64,000 nucleotides of DNA from Comamonas testosteroni (GCF_030505195.1 NZ_CP129672.1:2328501-2392500); one strand, 5' to 3'; shown: positions 8,098-18,346, counted from the stretch's first letter. Program-made: numbers and translations. The notes: a model not told the origin generated them from the letters alone.

Positions 8098-10173
8098 CTA
8101 GTTCTTTCTGGGTTCCCTGTGGGCCGGAAGCGTGAAGACAAACTCCGTGCCCTGCGGGAGGTGCGGGCGGTAATCAAGGCGACCACCATGTTGCTCCACC
8201 ACCGTGCGGCACAGGCTCAGGCCCAGGCCCATGCCTTCGGTGCGCGTGGTGAAGAAGGGGGTGAACAGCTGCTCGGCGACTTCCGAAGAAATGCCGGCGC
8301 CGCAGTCCATGATGGAAAATTCTACCCAACGCGCGTTATTACCGTCAGAACTGCGCCTGACAGCCATGGTCAACACCCTCTCCTTGAGCTCGGGCAGGTC
8401 CATGGCCTGCATGCCGTTGCGCGCCAGATTGAGCAGAACCTGCTCGACCATGGTGACATCGCACAGCACCCCCGGCAGATCGGGCTCCAGCTCCAGCTGC
8501 ACATTTGCATTGAGCTTGTGCGCCTGCAGATAGACCAGAGGCATGACGGCATCGATCAGCTCCACGGGCGGCACCACCTCTTTGGAATTGTCTCTCCGGC
8601 GCACGAAATCGCGCACGCTCTTGATGACCTTGCCCGCGCGATCGGCCTGAAAGCTGATGCGCTCCAGAGCCATGCGCAAGTCCTTGATATGCGGGGCATG
8701 AGGGTCGCTAGGCTCATGCTCGAGCAGATTCAGCGAGCCCGTGGCATAGCTGGAAATGGCGGCCAGCGGCTGTGTCAGCTCATGGCTGAGCATGGAGGCC
8801 ATCTCACCCACGGTCGCCAGGCGTGCCGTGGCCTGCAGGCGCTCCTGAGAGGCACGCGACATCTCCTCCATGCGGCGCTGCTCGCTGATGTCGATGAAGG
8901 CGCTCATCCAGCCCGTGTGCTGGCCCTGGGCGGTGATCAGCGGTGCCTCGAAAATCAGCACCGGAAAGCGCGAGCCGTCCTTGCGCATGAACACGCTCTC
9001 GTGGCCCTGGCGCGGTGTGGGCAGCAAGCCGGCAAGGCGCTGATCGCGCCGGCTCACATATTCCTGGGCCAGCTCGGGCGGCCAGTAAGGCGCCACATTG
9101 AGGCCCAGCAGCTCCTGCGCACTGAAGCCCACCATATTGCAAAAGGCCGGGTTCACATAGGTGATGCGGCCCTGGAGGTCACGTGCACGCATGCCCGTGA
9201 CCAGGGAGTCCTCCATGGCCTTGCGAAAGGCCAGCGCATCGCCCAGATCTCGCTCCGCCCGCAGGCGGCGACGGTTGTCGCGCACCAGCACCACCACCAC
9301 GGTCACCAGCGCGATCGACATGCCTGTCACCAGCGCCGTCATCACATTCGGAAAGACGCTGGGCGCGTGATGCCAGCTGTCCATGCGCAGCACCAGGGTG
9401 TTGCCGGGCAAATCCAGCAGTTGCTGGGCCGTGAACATGCGCGAGCCGCGCCAGGCCGCCCCCACCATGGCCAGACGCGTGCCGTCCGGCTCGGTGAACG
9501 AAACCTCCTGGGTGCGCGGCAGGGACTTGCCCACCTGGGCCATGAGAATGCCTTGCAGGCTGTAGGTGCCCAGCACATAGCCCACCACATGGCCGTTCTC
9601 CGTCAGCGGCATGCAGACCTGCATGGTCTCCGTGCCCAGGCCCTCGCCCAGCAGCTGGAAGCGGCTGGGCGAATACGATGGCCCGTTGACGCGTCTGGCC
9701 TGGGTACAGGTCAGTGCCTCGCCCGAATGCAGCTCGGGCAAATGGCTTTCGTCTTCGACCAGCAGGGTGCGATAAGGCGTCTCTGCATGCTCGATGAGGC
9801 GCATGTTTTCGCCCCGCCACTCGATGCGCATCAGGTCACGGCGCTGCTGCAGCAGCTCGCTCGCATGCTCACGCCAGCTCGAGTGCTTGCCGCTGTAGGC
9901 GCTCAGCGCCAGCAGGTCCTGCAGATTGCGTCCCAGCGCTGCACGGATATCGCCAACGGCATTGGCGGTATCGCGCTCCAGCTTTTCCTGCACCTGCGAT
10001 GCTTCATAGCGTCCGGCCAGCCAGACCATGGTGACCAGCATGCTGACCACCAGTGCCACCAGCAAGGTCCATAGCGACCAGCGCTTCCAGGCCATGCGCC
10101 AGCGCCGCCAGGGCCAATGCGCAGGATGGTCCTCGGGCAGCTCGTCAAGAGTGGTATTGAGCGGATCAGTCAC
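8098..10173 (-). CDS. PAS-domain sensor histidine kinase (two transmembrane helices)
   Basis: A 691-residue inner-membrane kinase. Helices lie near residues 33-54 and 280-300, flanking a periplasmic sensor region of about 225 residues. A PAS domain follows (about 320-440, GRITYVNPAFCNMVGFS and the PAC-like DGSRFPVLIFEAPL), then a HisKA helix pair with phospho-His464 in LSHELTQP, and an HATPase domain with N box (NLARNGMQAM), G boxes (DCGAGI; GMGLGLSL). The order resembles FixL/DctB kinases. Its ATG overlaps the stop of the nitrilase gene by four bases (ATGA), so it is translationally coupled to it. The signal is unknown. Confidence 0.93.
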   Translation of the reverse strand: MTDPLNTTLDELPEDHPAHWPWRRWRMAWKRWSLWTLLVALVVSMLVTMVWLAGRYEASQVQEKLERDTANAVGDIRAALGRNLQDLLALSAYSGKHSSWREHASELLQQRRDLMRIEWRGENMRLIEHAETPYRTLLVEDESHLPELHSGEALTCTQARRVNGPSYSPSRFQLLGEGLGTETMQVCMPLTENGHVVGYVLGTYSLQGILMAQVGKSLPRTQEVSFTEPDGTRLAMVGAAWRGSRMFTAQQLLDLPGNTLVLRMDSWHHAPSVFPNVMTALVTGMSIALVTVVVVLVRDNRRRLRAERDLGDALAFRKAMEDSLVTGMRARDLQGRITYVNPAFCNMVGFSAQELLGLNVAPYWPPELAQEYVSRRDQRLAGLLPTPRQGHESVFMRKDGSRFPVLIFEAPLITAQGQHTGWMSAFIDISEQRRMEEMSRASQERLQATARLATVGEMASMLSHELTQPLAAISSYATGSLNLLEHEPSDPHAPHIKDLRMALERISFQADRAGKVIKSVRDFVRRRDNSKEVVPPVELIDAVMPLVYLQAHKLNANVQLELEPDLPGVLCDVTMVEQVLLNLARNGMQAMDLPELKERVLTMAVRRSSDGNNARWVEFSIMDCGAGISSEVAEQLFTPFFTTRTEGMGLGLSLCRTVVEQHGGRLDYRPHLPQGTEFVFTLPAHREPRKN

Positions 10174-10985
10174 AGCACACGATGGCTCAAGGCCGGCAAT
10201 TGCTGGCGCACCTGCAGCAAGCGGTCACGATTGAGCTCTCCCGCCACCACGCCGGCGCCGCTGGCCTGCAGGCCCTGCACCTCGCCCCAGGGATCGATCA
10301 GCAGGCTGTGGCCCCAGGTGCGACGACCGTTTTCATGCACGCCGCCCTGGCCCGGCGCCAGCACATACGCCAGGTTCTCTATCGCCCGCGCCCGCAGCAG
10401 CACCTCCCAGTGCGCCTGGCCCGTGGTGTAGGTGAAGGCACTTGGCACCAGTAGCAGATCGGCCCCCTGTGCGCTGAGCGCGCGGTACAGCTCGGGAAAG
10501 CGAAGGTCATAACAGACGCTCAGGCCCAGGCGCCAGCTCACGCCATTTCTGGCCTGTATGTCGCAGACCACGGGCTGGCTGCCCGCCTGCACCACGGCCG
10601 CCTCGGTATAGCTCTCGCGCCCGTTGTCGAACTGAAACAGGTGGATCTTGTCGTAGCGGGCCACGCATTCGCCGCCGGGTGAATAGACCAGGCTGGTGTT
10701 GAGCACGTGGCTGTCGTCAGCGGCCTGCAGCGGCAGCGTGCCGGCCACCACCCACAGCCCCAGCTGCCTGGCGGCAGCGGCCATGAAGTCCTGGATCGGC
10801 CCCTGGCCAAAAGCCTCCCGGTAGGCCAGCTTGTCGGTGTCCCTGGCACCCATGGCACAGAAATACTCGGGCAACACCACCAGCTCCGCGCCCAGGGCGG
10901 CGGCCTGCTGCATCAGGCTGCGTGCCTGCGCCAGGTTGGCGGCGACATCCTGACCCGAGACCATTTGTAGAGCGGCAATCTTCAT
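10170..10985 (-). CDS. Carbon-nitrogen hydrolase (nitrilase superfamily, Nit1/Nit2-like)
   Basis: A 271-residue cytoplasmic amidase-like enzyme with the full catalytic triad: Glu40 (LPEYF), Lys113 (YDKIHLF) and Cys158 (SVCYDLRFPE). Length and the DLRFPELYR signature place it with the Nit branch, whose members hydrolyse deaminated glutathione or omega-amides; the substrate here is not proven. It overlaps the YhdP-like gene upstream and the kinase downstream by four bases each (ATGA), so it sits in the middle of a coupled operon. Confidence 0.93.
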   Translation of the reverse strand: MKIAALQMVSGQDVAANLAQARSLMQQAAALGAELVVLPEYFCAMGARDTDKLAYREAFGQGPIQDFMAAAARQLGLWVVAGTLPLQAADDSHVLNTSLVYSPGGECVARYDKIHLFQFDNGRESYTEAAVVQAGSQPVVCDIQARNGVSWRLGLSVCYDLRFPELYRALSAQGADLLLVPSAFTYTTGQAHWEVLLRARAIENLAYVLAPGQGGVHENGRRTWGHSLLIDPWGEVQGLQASGAGVVAGELNRDRLLQVRQQLPALSHRVL

Positions 10986-13900
10986 GGCTTCTCCTGTGAG
11001 CCTGGAGCGGCAGCGGGCGGCTTGTCGACACCGTCGGCACCGGCCTTGGGCACGCTGCGCCTGGGCAGCTCGGTCACCTGCGGGTCTTCCCAGCTGCCGT
11101 GGATATGGAACTCCTTGGTCGTGGCCGCAATCAGCGGGCCACGCAAAATCATCTGGGCCAGAAAGCTGCTCAGCCCCACCACGGGGTTGATGGCCGTGGC
11201 GACCAGGGAGGCGGACAGGGCGTTGATCTCCGGCACCACCACCACATGCAGGTCCTGGGTTTCCTTGTCGATGTCGGCAGAGCCCTCCATCAGCACGGCC
11301 GCGTTCACGCCCTTCATCTGCATGTTATTCGTCTTGGCTATGCCGCGCTCTATGGTGACATCGCCCCGCATGAAGTCGAACGAGAAGCCGTTGCGAAACA
11401 CGTCGCGGAAGTCCAGCGTCAGCCGCCTGGGCAAGGACTGAAGGCTGAGCACGCCCAGCAGCTTGGCCAGCCCCGGATCGGCCTTGAGGAACTGGCCTTT
11501 TTGCACCTCCAGATGTACAGCGCCGGACATGGTCTTGAACTCCGGCGTCACGGGCGCTCCTGTCCAGCTGATTTCACCCTGCAGCTGACCCTGTCCATTG
11601 GCAACCACGCCAGGCATGTCAAAGCGATTGAGCAGCTTGCCCACATCGCGCAGATTGAGCTGGAACTGCAGCTGGGTCTGACCCGGGTGCTTTTTGTCAC
11701 TGGAGCGCAGCCCCCAGGAGCCCTGGGCCGTCAACGTCGCCTCGGGAGTGCTGATATTGAAGCGCGACAGTTGCCATTCGCGCTGCCCCGCGCCGGCGGA
11801 CAGCCCTTGATTGCGCGCCACCACATCCAGCTTGCCCAGCGAACGCTTGCCCAGCTGGAAGTCGTCCACGCTGACCTGCAATGCCGGTAACTCGCGCACA
11901 TTGCCGCTCTGTTCCGCAGCAGCAGCATCCAGCCCGTCGTCCGGGCCGTCGGGAATGCTCAGACGCGAGAGCTTGGCGATGACCAGGCCGCCCGGCTCCT
12001 GCGCAGATGACTCGCGATACTCCACACGCCCCGCCAGCTCGCGTGCCTGGATCTGGCTGGTCCAGACCCTGTTGGCATGGCTGAGCTGCAGGGACACATC
12101 ATTGAGCGAGCGGCCATGGAGCTTGACCTCGCGCGCCTTGAGCGCCAACTGCTGCGGCACAAACTGGCGCCAGCTCTCTTCCTCGGCACCGGGACCATCG
12201 GCAGCGCCCCCTGTGCCATCGGGCCACAAACGACTCCAGGCATCCAGATCAAGCACCGGCAGCTGCACCCTGGCCTGCAGGCCCGCAGGCGGCAAAGCGG
12301 CTTCCGCCTTGCCCGCCTCCACCAGCTCCAGGCTGCCGCGTGTGATGCGAGCCTGCGCCCCGCTGATATCGCGCTCCAGCAAGGCTGCGGCCTGATTGCC
12401 CCATTGCACGCTGAACTGATCGGTCAGCGGCCTGGCCACGGCTGGCACTGTGCGGTTGACACGCAAGGCCAGGGAGCTGTCGGCCGCCTTGCCCAAAGGA
12501 GCTGGCAACATGACCGCCATGCCTTGCAGGTCGGACTGCAGACTGATTTCCGGCACGCTGTGCAGCACCTTGATCTGCAAGCCATAACGGGCCTGGCCTT
12601 GCAGATGCTTGCCCAAAGCCGCCAAATCGCTCATCTCCCTGGCATCTCGCAGGCCCTGGGCGGTGGCAATACCGTCCACACGCACTTGCACCGCAGCCGT
12701 GGCGGCATCGGCGGCAGGCTTCATGCCGCCCTCTATGCGCACATCACCGCCCAGCGCTTTGGCTTGCACACCCGAGAGCTGAAAGCCGGTCTCCGAAAAC
12801 TGCACATTGCCGCGCAACTGGCTGAGCGCGGGCACCTCGGGCATCAGCTGCAGCGTATTGCCCGCCAGCGCCACTTCACCCTGTACCTTGCTGCGCTCCA
12901 TATGCATGGTGGGCAGATGCAGCCTGAGGCTGAGCTTGGCATTGCCCGTGGCCTTGCTGCTATCCAGCGCGTGGGCGGTCAGCGCAGACAGGGCAGAGCC
13001 TTGAACCAGATTCAGCATATCGCCCAGGGCTCCATGAGCCTTGGCGTTGACCTCCACCTCGGTCAGGTTCCAGTCGGCCACTCCGGCCTGCGCTTCATCA
13101 ACCACGATGGCGGTATGCCCCAGAAAGCCCTTGGCCTTGCGCACCTGCATGGAGTTGCGCTCGAACACCAGCTCGCCCGACAGCCTGGTCAGCGGCGGCC
13201 AGGGCTTTTCACCGGGCCCGAGCAGATAGCCGGGCACGAACTGGTAGTTCACATCATGCATCTGGGCACTGATGTGGAATTCGCCCTTGCCCGGTTTTTC
13301 AAACGGCACATGCTCGAGCTCGCCCTTGACGCGGAAGTTCACCGCGCTGGCCTGACCCGTGGTGATGGCCTCGCGCACATAGCGCAGCGCATCGCTGCCC
13401 AGATCCTGGGGCAGATAGCTATAAATGCGCTCCCCCTTGGCGCGGCTGAGCTGCCCTTGCAGATCCAGCAGCCCCGGAAAGCGCGGCTGCTCCTTGGTCC
13501 CTGCACCGGACTGCCAGCTGGCCTGGGCCTGGCCAGCCGTGTCCTCATTGGCGAAACGCAGCCGGGGCACCTGCACCTTGATGGTCCGGCCCTTGTCCAG
13601 CAACTGCCAGCGCACCAGGCTGTCGAGCTGATCGAACGGGATGTCGGGGTCTTCAAACACGCCGGGAAAGCTCAGCATGGCCTGATTGACGGCCGGCGCC
13701 TTGGTTAGCGTAGCCTCGCCGCTGTCCTGGTCCAGGCTGAACTTGCCGCTCAAGCCCCGCACGCCTGGAATGCCTATGCTGTGAGGGCCCTCCTGCGAAG
13801 CCTGGGAGCGCAATCCCAGCTGCTCGAACCGCCCCGAAGCCTTGTACTGCGCCAGCTGCTGCAGAGGTCCGCGCCATGACAACTTGAGATCACTCAGCTG

Positions 13901-15097
13901 TCCTGCCGGCGAAAGCGCCTTGAGCTGGGTCTGCACGGCCTGCGGCAGGGGCAGACGCTGCAGCATCTGCGCCGCAATGGCCAGGTCGATGCCATCGGCC
14001 TGAACGTCGCCATGCTCGCCCTGGCTGCCCTGCTCGGAAGCGCCGGTGGGCACATAGCGCAGGCTGAAATCGCCCCTGGGCCAGTTCAGGCCGTCCTCGG
14101 CCGTGAACTGCAATCCCTGGACGGAAAACTGGTAACCGTTCTGATTCTTGGCCCGCAGGCGCCCGCGCAAGGCCTGCAGGGCCAGGGGCTCAGGTCTGTC
14201 CCGCCATTGAAGTTGCAACGCCTGCACGGCGACATCGGCCACCCCGCCCACGGGCTGGCCGCGCTCCACATCCAGCCAGGCCCTGACCGAGCCCTTGCCC
14301 TGCTGCAGCTTCCAGTCCTGCGGATCCAGATACTGGCCCAGATGGGACAGGTCGATATGCGTGAAGTCCAGATAGGCCTGTCCGCTCCAGCGCTCCAGAC
14401 GCCCTTCATGCACCGACAGCAAAGGCTCCTTGAAATTGCCCATGACCGTAAAGCGCTGGCCCCAGCCCTCTGGCGGCGTGGCATCCAGCCGCAGGGAGTG
14501 ATGCCAGCGCTTGTTGCGCAGCACCAGATCCACATCCTGCAGTTGCAAGGGCGCGGCATGACGCAGCTCGTCCACCCACTGCAGCTTGCCGCTGCGAATG
14601 GCGATTTCGGGCTGGGAGAAGATCCAGTCGGAGTCGCCCCCATGCCCCGGATCGGATGACACGGCAATGCCGGCGACAAAAATCTGGCCGTCGGCATCGC
14701 GGCGGACCGTCAGATCCGGCGCTTCAAGGTATATCTGCTCCACGCCCAGGGTCATCAGCGAATGGGCGGAGACCGCCACCACCACCTTGGGCAGCAGCAA
14801 GGCCTCACTCTTGTTCGCAGGGTCATGCAGGACCACATCGCCCAGCTCGAAAGTCGGCACCAGACCCGATCGGTACGCATGCAGCCGGCCTATGGAAACC
14901 GGTATACCCAGGCTGCGTGAGGCCAGGGATTCCAGCTCGGGACGCCACTGCTCGATTCGCGGCACAATCCAGAAATGGAGCACCCCCCACACGGTGGCCA
15001 GCAGCAGCCACAGGCTAAGGACCAGTCCCAAAGACCACCGTGCCAAGCTGGCCAGCCGATGAATTTGGCGAGTTGGGAGTGGTTTCGGTTCGATCAT
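10982..15097 (-). CDS. yhdP: YhdP family giant envelope protein (AsmA-like)
   Basis: A 1,371-residue protein with one N-terminal membrane helix (about residues 18-43) and a very long periplasmic part made of beta-rich repeats. The final 250 residues (MSGAVHLEVQKGQFLKADPG through VVVVPEINA and PVVGLSSFLAQ) match the AsmA-like C-terminal domain of YhdP. In E. coli, YhdP, TamB and YdbH jointly carry phospholipid to the outer membrane, so the same role is expected. The ATG at 15097 (MIEPKPLPTRQ) puts the helix at the usual place; the open frame continues 32 codons upstream without a better site. It is divergent from glnE and first in the operon with nitrilase, kinase and regulator. Confidence 0.88.
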   Translation of the reverse strand: MIEPKPLPTRQIHRLASLARWSLGLVLSLWLLLATVWGVLHFWIVPRIEQWRPELESLASRSLGIPVSIGRLHAYRSGLVPTFELGDVVLHDPANKSEALLLPKVVVAVSAHSLMTLGVEQIYLEAPDLTVRRDADGQIFVAGIAVSSDPGHGGDSDWIFSQPEIAIRSGKLQWVDELRHAAPLQLQDVDLVLRNKRWHHSLRLDATPPEGWGQRFTVMGNFKEPLLSVHEGRLERWSGQAYLDFTHIDLSHLGQYLDPQDWKLQQGKGSVRAWLDVERGQPVGGVADVAVQALQLQWRDRPEPLALQALRGRLRAKNQNGYQFSVQGLQFTAEDGLNWPRGDFSLRYVPTGASEQGSQGEHGDVQADGIDLAIAAQMLQRLPLPQAVQTQLKALSPAGQLSDLKLSWRGPLQQLAQYKASGRFEQLGLRSQASQEGPHSIGIPGVRGLSGKFSLDQDSGEATLTKAPAVNQAMLSFPGVFEDPDIPFDQLDSLVRWQLLDKGRTIKVQVPRLRFANEDTAGQAQASWQSGAGTKEQPRFPGLLDLQGQLSRAKGERIYSYLPQDLGSDALRYVREAITTGQASAVNFRVKGELEHVPFEKPGKGEFHISAQMHDVNYQFVPGYLLGPGEKPWPPLTRLSGELVFERNSMQVRKAKGFLGHTAIVVDEAQAGVADWNLTEVEVNAKAHGALGDMLNLVQGSALSALTAHALDSSKATGNAKLSLRLHLPTMHMERSKVQGEVALAGNTLQLMPEVPALSQLRGNVQFSETGFQLSGVQAKALGGDVRIEGGMKPAADAATAAVQVRVDGIATAQGLRDAREMSDLAALGKHLQGQARYGLQIKVLHSVPEISLQSDLQGMAVMLPAPLGKAADSSLALRVNRTVPAVARPLTDQFSVQWGNQAAALLERDISGAQARITRGSLELVEAGKAEAALPPAGLQARVQLPVLDLDAWSRLWPDGTGGAADGPGAEEESWRQFVPQQLALKAREVKLHGRSLNDVSLQLSHANRVWTSQIQARELAGRVEYRESSAQEPGGLVIAKLSRLSIPDGPDDGLDAAAAEQSGNVRELPALQVSVDDFQLGKRSLGKLDVVARNQGLSAGAGQREWQLSRFNISTPEATLTAQGSWGLRSSDKKHPGQTQLQFQLNLRDVGKLLNRFDMPGVVANGQGQLQGEISWTGAPVTPEFKTMSGAVHLEVQKGQFLKADPGLAKLLGVLSLQSLPRRLTLDFRDVFRNGFSFDFMRGDVTIERGIAKTNNMQMKGVNAAVLMEGSADIDKETQDLHVVVVPEINALSASLVATAINPVVGLSSFLAQMILRGPLIAATTKEFHIHGSWEDPQVTELPRRSVPKAGADGVDKPPAAAPGSQEKP

Positions 15098-15207
15098 CGG
15101 TGGCCTAGCAATGGCAGGAATTATGACCGGCGCCCCGTGCGCGTTTCGGTAACCACACGTTGCCGAGCTGATTACCTGCCTGCCTGACACCATTTTTTAC
15201 GGTCCGC

Positions 15208-18021
15208 ATGCAGTCCCCAGAGCAAGCAATGGCAGAAAACGCCCTCAACGTTCCTTCCCCGGCCCAGTACTCGCGCTTTGTGCAGCGCCTTCACCGCCGT
15301 TACGAGAACTGGTTTGACGTCTTGCCGCCGGGAGCCCCCGACCGCTCCCTGATGGAGCAGGCCCTGGGCACGCTGCAGTCGCGCAGCCTGGACCTCTCCG
15401 CGGCGCTGCGCGTGCTGCGCCAGCTGGTGATGGAGCGCATCATCGTTCTGGACTGCGAACAGCAGGCACCTCTCGCCGTGGTGACCAAGGCCGTCACCGA
15501 GCTGGCCGAGCTGGCCCTGGATCGTGCCTGCACCCAGGTGCGTGCCGAACTCGATGCCCGGCACGGCGCGCCTCAGGGGCCGGCAGGTCAGGAAGTCCAG
15601 TTCTGGGTCATCGGCATGGGCAAGCTAGGTGCCCGCGAGCTCAATGTCTCCAGCGACATCGACCTGATCTACGTCTACGAACATGACGGCGACACCCGGG
15701 GCCAGGCCGACGGGCGCGGCGTGATTTCCAACCACGAGTACTTCGGCCGTGCCGTCAAAGGCATCTTCAGCCTGATCGGCGACACCACCGAGCACGGCTT
15801 TGTCTTTCGCGTCGATCTGGCCCTGCGGCCCAACGGCAATTCCGGCGCCCCCGCCGTCTCGCTGTCCTCGCTGGAGGAGTATCTGCAGATTCACGGCCGG
15901 GAGTGGGAGCGCTTTGCCTGGCTCAAGAGCCGCATCGTGGCGCCGCTGGCCGATATCCAGACCCCCAACGTCCAGGCCCTGCGCGGCGTGGTGCTGCCCT
16001 TTGTGTTCCGCCGCTATCTGGACTATGCGGTGTTCGACTCGCTGCGCAGCCTGCACCGCCAGATCCGCGACCACGCATCCAAGCGCAGTGCGGGCCATCC
16101 CGAGCGCGCCAACGACGTCAAGCTCTCGCGCGGCGGCATCCGCGAGATCGAATTCATCGTGCAACTGCTGCAGGTGGTGCGCGGCGGCCAGTTCCCCGAG
16201 CTGCGCCGCCGACCCACGCTGGAAGCCCTGCAGCGCCTGGTGCAGGCCAATCTGATGAGCGCCGAGATTGCCGATGCGCTGAGCCGCGCCTACATCTTCT
16301 TGCGCCAGGTGGAGCACCGCATCCAGTATCTGGACGATCAGCAGACCCATGTGCTGCCCACACGCGACGATGATCTGCTGTGGATTGCGCGCACCCTGGG
16401 CTATGACGATGCCTGCGGCTTTCTGCACCAGCTCGACGAGCACCGCGAACTGGTGGCACAGGAGTTCGACACCTTGCTCGGCGGTGACTCACAGCAATGC
16501 AGCAACGGCCACTGCAATGCCGCCAAGGCAGCGGCAGGTGGACCGCCCACGCCCAGAGACATCGAAGACCTCATCGAGGCCCTGCCCCCCTCACTGGCCG
16601 GGCAGGTCGCCGACTGGCGCAGCAACACCCGCATCAACGGCCTGCGCGACGAGGCCCGTGCGCGCTTGTTCAGGCTGGTGGAGCGCACCGCGCAATGGGT
16701 GGAAAGCGGCCAGTCCGGCGAAGAAGCCGCCAAACGCTTTCTGCAATGGCTGGAGCCCCTGCTGCGCCGCGAAAGCTATCTCGCGCTGCTGCTGGAACGC
16801 CCGGCAGTTCACGAGAGATTGCTACATCTTTTAGGCGCGGCACGCTGGCCGGCACGTTACCTGCAGCAACACCCCGGCGTGATCGACGAGCTGGCCAGCG
16901 ATGCCATCCTCAAGGAGCGCTTTGTCGCAGCAGACTTCGAGCACGAGCTGGCCATGCGTCTGGCCGCCCTGCAATCGACGGGAGAGGACGACGACGAAAC
17001 CCTGCTCAATCTGCTGCGCCGCGCCCACCATGCCGAGGTCTTTCGCACGCTGGCGCGCGATATCGAAGGCCGCATTACCGTGGAGCAGGTGGCCGACGAC
17101 CTCAGCGCGCTGGCCGACAGCGTGCTGCGCATCACGGCCCAATGGTGCTGGAGCCGGCTCAAGAGCCGCCATCGCGATACGCCGCGCTTCGGCATCGTGG
17201 GCTACGGCAAACTGGGCGGCAAGGAACTTGGCTACGGCAGCGATCTGGACATCGTCTTCGTCTTCGATGACGACGATGACCGCGCGCCCGAGGTCTACGC
17301 GGCCTATGTGCGCAAGCTCATCAACTGGCTGACCGTCAAGACCGGTGAAGGCGATCTGTTCGAGATCGACACCGCGCTGCGCCCCAACGGCAACTCGGGT
17401 CTGCTGGTGACCAGCTTCGAGTCCTATGCCAACTACCAGCAGCAGCGCGGCAGCAACACCGCCTGGACCTGGGAACACCAGGCCATGACGCGTGCCCGCT
17501 TTGTCCTGGGCAGCCGCGACTTTCCCTCGCCGGCAGGCGAGCCTGCGACCGATCTGCACCTGCATCAGCGCTTTGATGCTGTGCGCGAAGCCGTCATCAC
17601 CGCGCCGCGCGATGCCGCGGCGCTGCGCAACGAGATTGAAACCATGCGTGAGCGGGTGCGCGGCGCCCATCCGGTACGCGGCGGCCTGTTTGACGTCAAG
17701 CACAGCCCTGGCGGCATGGTGGATGTGGAATTTGCCGTGCAGTACCTGGTGCTGGCCGAATCCGGTGCACACCGCGAGTTGATTGCCAACGTGGGCAATA
17801 TCGCCTTGCTGCAGCGCGCCGAAGACGCGGGCCTGCTGCCCAAGGCAGTGGGCTACGAAGCAGCCAAGGCCTACCGCGAGCTGCGTCGCCTGCAACACGT
17901 GGCAAGACTGGATGAGCGCTCCGGACAGCTGGAGCCAGAGCAGGCCCAAGTCCAGCGTGAAGCGGTACTCAAGCTCTGGGCTGCGGTGTTCGGGCCTGTC
18001 GCCTCAACGCAAAGCAGCTAG
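15208..18021 (+). CDS. glnE: Bifunctional glutamine synthetase adenylyltransferase / adenylyl-removing enzyme
   Basis: Adds or removes AMP on glutamine synthetase in response to PII, tuning nitrogen assimilation. The 937 residues match the family length. Two nucleotidyltransferase domains are visible: the deadenylylating one with GMGKLGARELNVSSDIDLIY from residue 136 and the adenylylating one with GYGKLGGKELGYGSDLDIV from residue 665, each with the paired aspartates that bind metal. The first ATG (15208) is used, but an ATG seven codons later (15229) is equally possible; neither has a clear ribosome site. Divergent from yhdP. Confidence 0.95.
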   Translation: MQSPEQAMAENALNVPSPAQYSRFVQRLHRRYENWFDVLPPGAPDRSLMEQALGTLQSRSLDLSAALRVLRQLVMERIIVLDCEQQAPLAVVTKAVTELAELALDRACTQVRAELDARHGAPQGPAGQEVQFWVIGMGKLGARELNVSSDIDLIYVYEHDGDTRGQADGRGVISNHEYFGRAVKGIFSLIGDTTEHGFVFRVDLALRPNGNSGAPAVSLSSLEEYLQIHGREWERFAWLKSRIVAPLADIQTPNVQALRGVVLPFVFRRYLDYAVFDSLRSLHRQIRDHASKRSAGHPERANDVKLSRGGIREIEFIVQLLQVVRGGQFPELRRRPTLEALQRLVQANLMSAEIADALSRAYIFLRQVEHRIQYLDDQQTHVLPTRDDDLLWIARTLGYDDACGFLHQLDEHRELVAQEFDTLLGGDSQQCSNGHCNAAKAAAGGPPTPRDIEDLIEALPPSLAGQVADWRSNTRINGLRDEARARLFRLVERTAQWVESGQSGEEAAKRFLQWLEPLLRRESYLALLLERPAVHERLLHLLGAARWPARYLQQHPGVIDELASDAILKERFVAADFEHELAMRLAALQSTGEDDDETLLNLLRRAHHAEVFRTLARDIEGRITVEQVADDLSALADSVLRITAQWCWSRLKSRHRDTPRFGIVGYGKLGGKELGYGSDLDIVFVFDDDDDRAPEVYAAYVRKLINWLTVKTGEGDLFEIDTALRPNGNSGLLVTSFESYANYQQQRGSNTAWTWEHQAMTRARFVLGSRDFPSPAGEPATDLHLHQRFDAVREAVITAPRDAAALRNEIETMRERVRGAHPVRGGLFDVKHSPGGMVDVEFAVQYLVLAESGAHRELIANVGNIALLQRAEDAGLLPKAVGYEAAKAYRELRRLQHVARLDERSGQLEPEQAQVQREAVLKLWAAVFGPVASTQSS

Positions 18022-18179
18022 CGGCTCGAAGGGCCTGGAGATTGGTGAGCACCTGCTTTTCGAGGCGCTGGCAGCATCCGTCAAGATTTGCCTACAGGCA
18101 TTGCCAAACTGTTACAAAAATGAAACCCACGGGGGCTGGAACTTCTGCAACAGTGTCTTATCTGATAGTCAAGTGCAAT

Positions 18180-18306
18180 GAACTGACAGGTCTGCATTCA
18201 CCAATTTCCAGTTGCGAAGCCCTTGGGTACGCCCATTGAACAATCCCCGGAGCGCTTCTCCTCCCTCCCTCTCTTAATTCGTTTCGGGATGCTTCGCAGC
18301 TTTTTT
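18180..18306 (+). ncRNA. Candidate intergenic small RNA with 21-nt pyrimidine tract
   Basis: This lies in the 341-bp gap after glnE (18022-18362), which has no credible gene. GTTGCGAAGC (18211-18220) can pair with GCTTCGCAGC (18291-18300; one G-U pair), immediately followed by six T. The intervening 70 nt include an unbroken pyrimidine run at 18255-18275 containing CTCCTCCCTCCC, a sequence that could pair with Shine-Dalgarno sites. No promoter is assigned and the 5' end is a guess. Confidence 0.32.
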
Positions 18307-18314
18307 ATGCCCTC

Positions 18315-18346
18315 AAAAAAGGCCACTTCCGAGTGGCCTTTTCTTT
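18315..18346. terminator. Bidirectional intrinsic terminator
   Basis: The hairpin GGCCACT / AGTGGCC (18321-18327 and 18332-18338) has a TCCG loop. It is preceded by AAAAAA and followed by TTTTCTTT, giving T-runs on both strands. It serves the glnE side and the GST gene ending at 18363. Confidence 0.85.

Noticed and set aside
12077..13708. 543-codon plus-strand ORF over yhdP
   Set aside because: Antisense to a continuous 1,371-residue protein; no ribosome site or domain.
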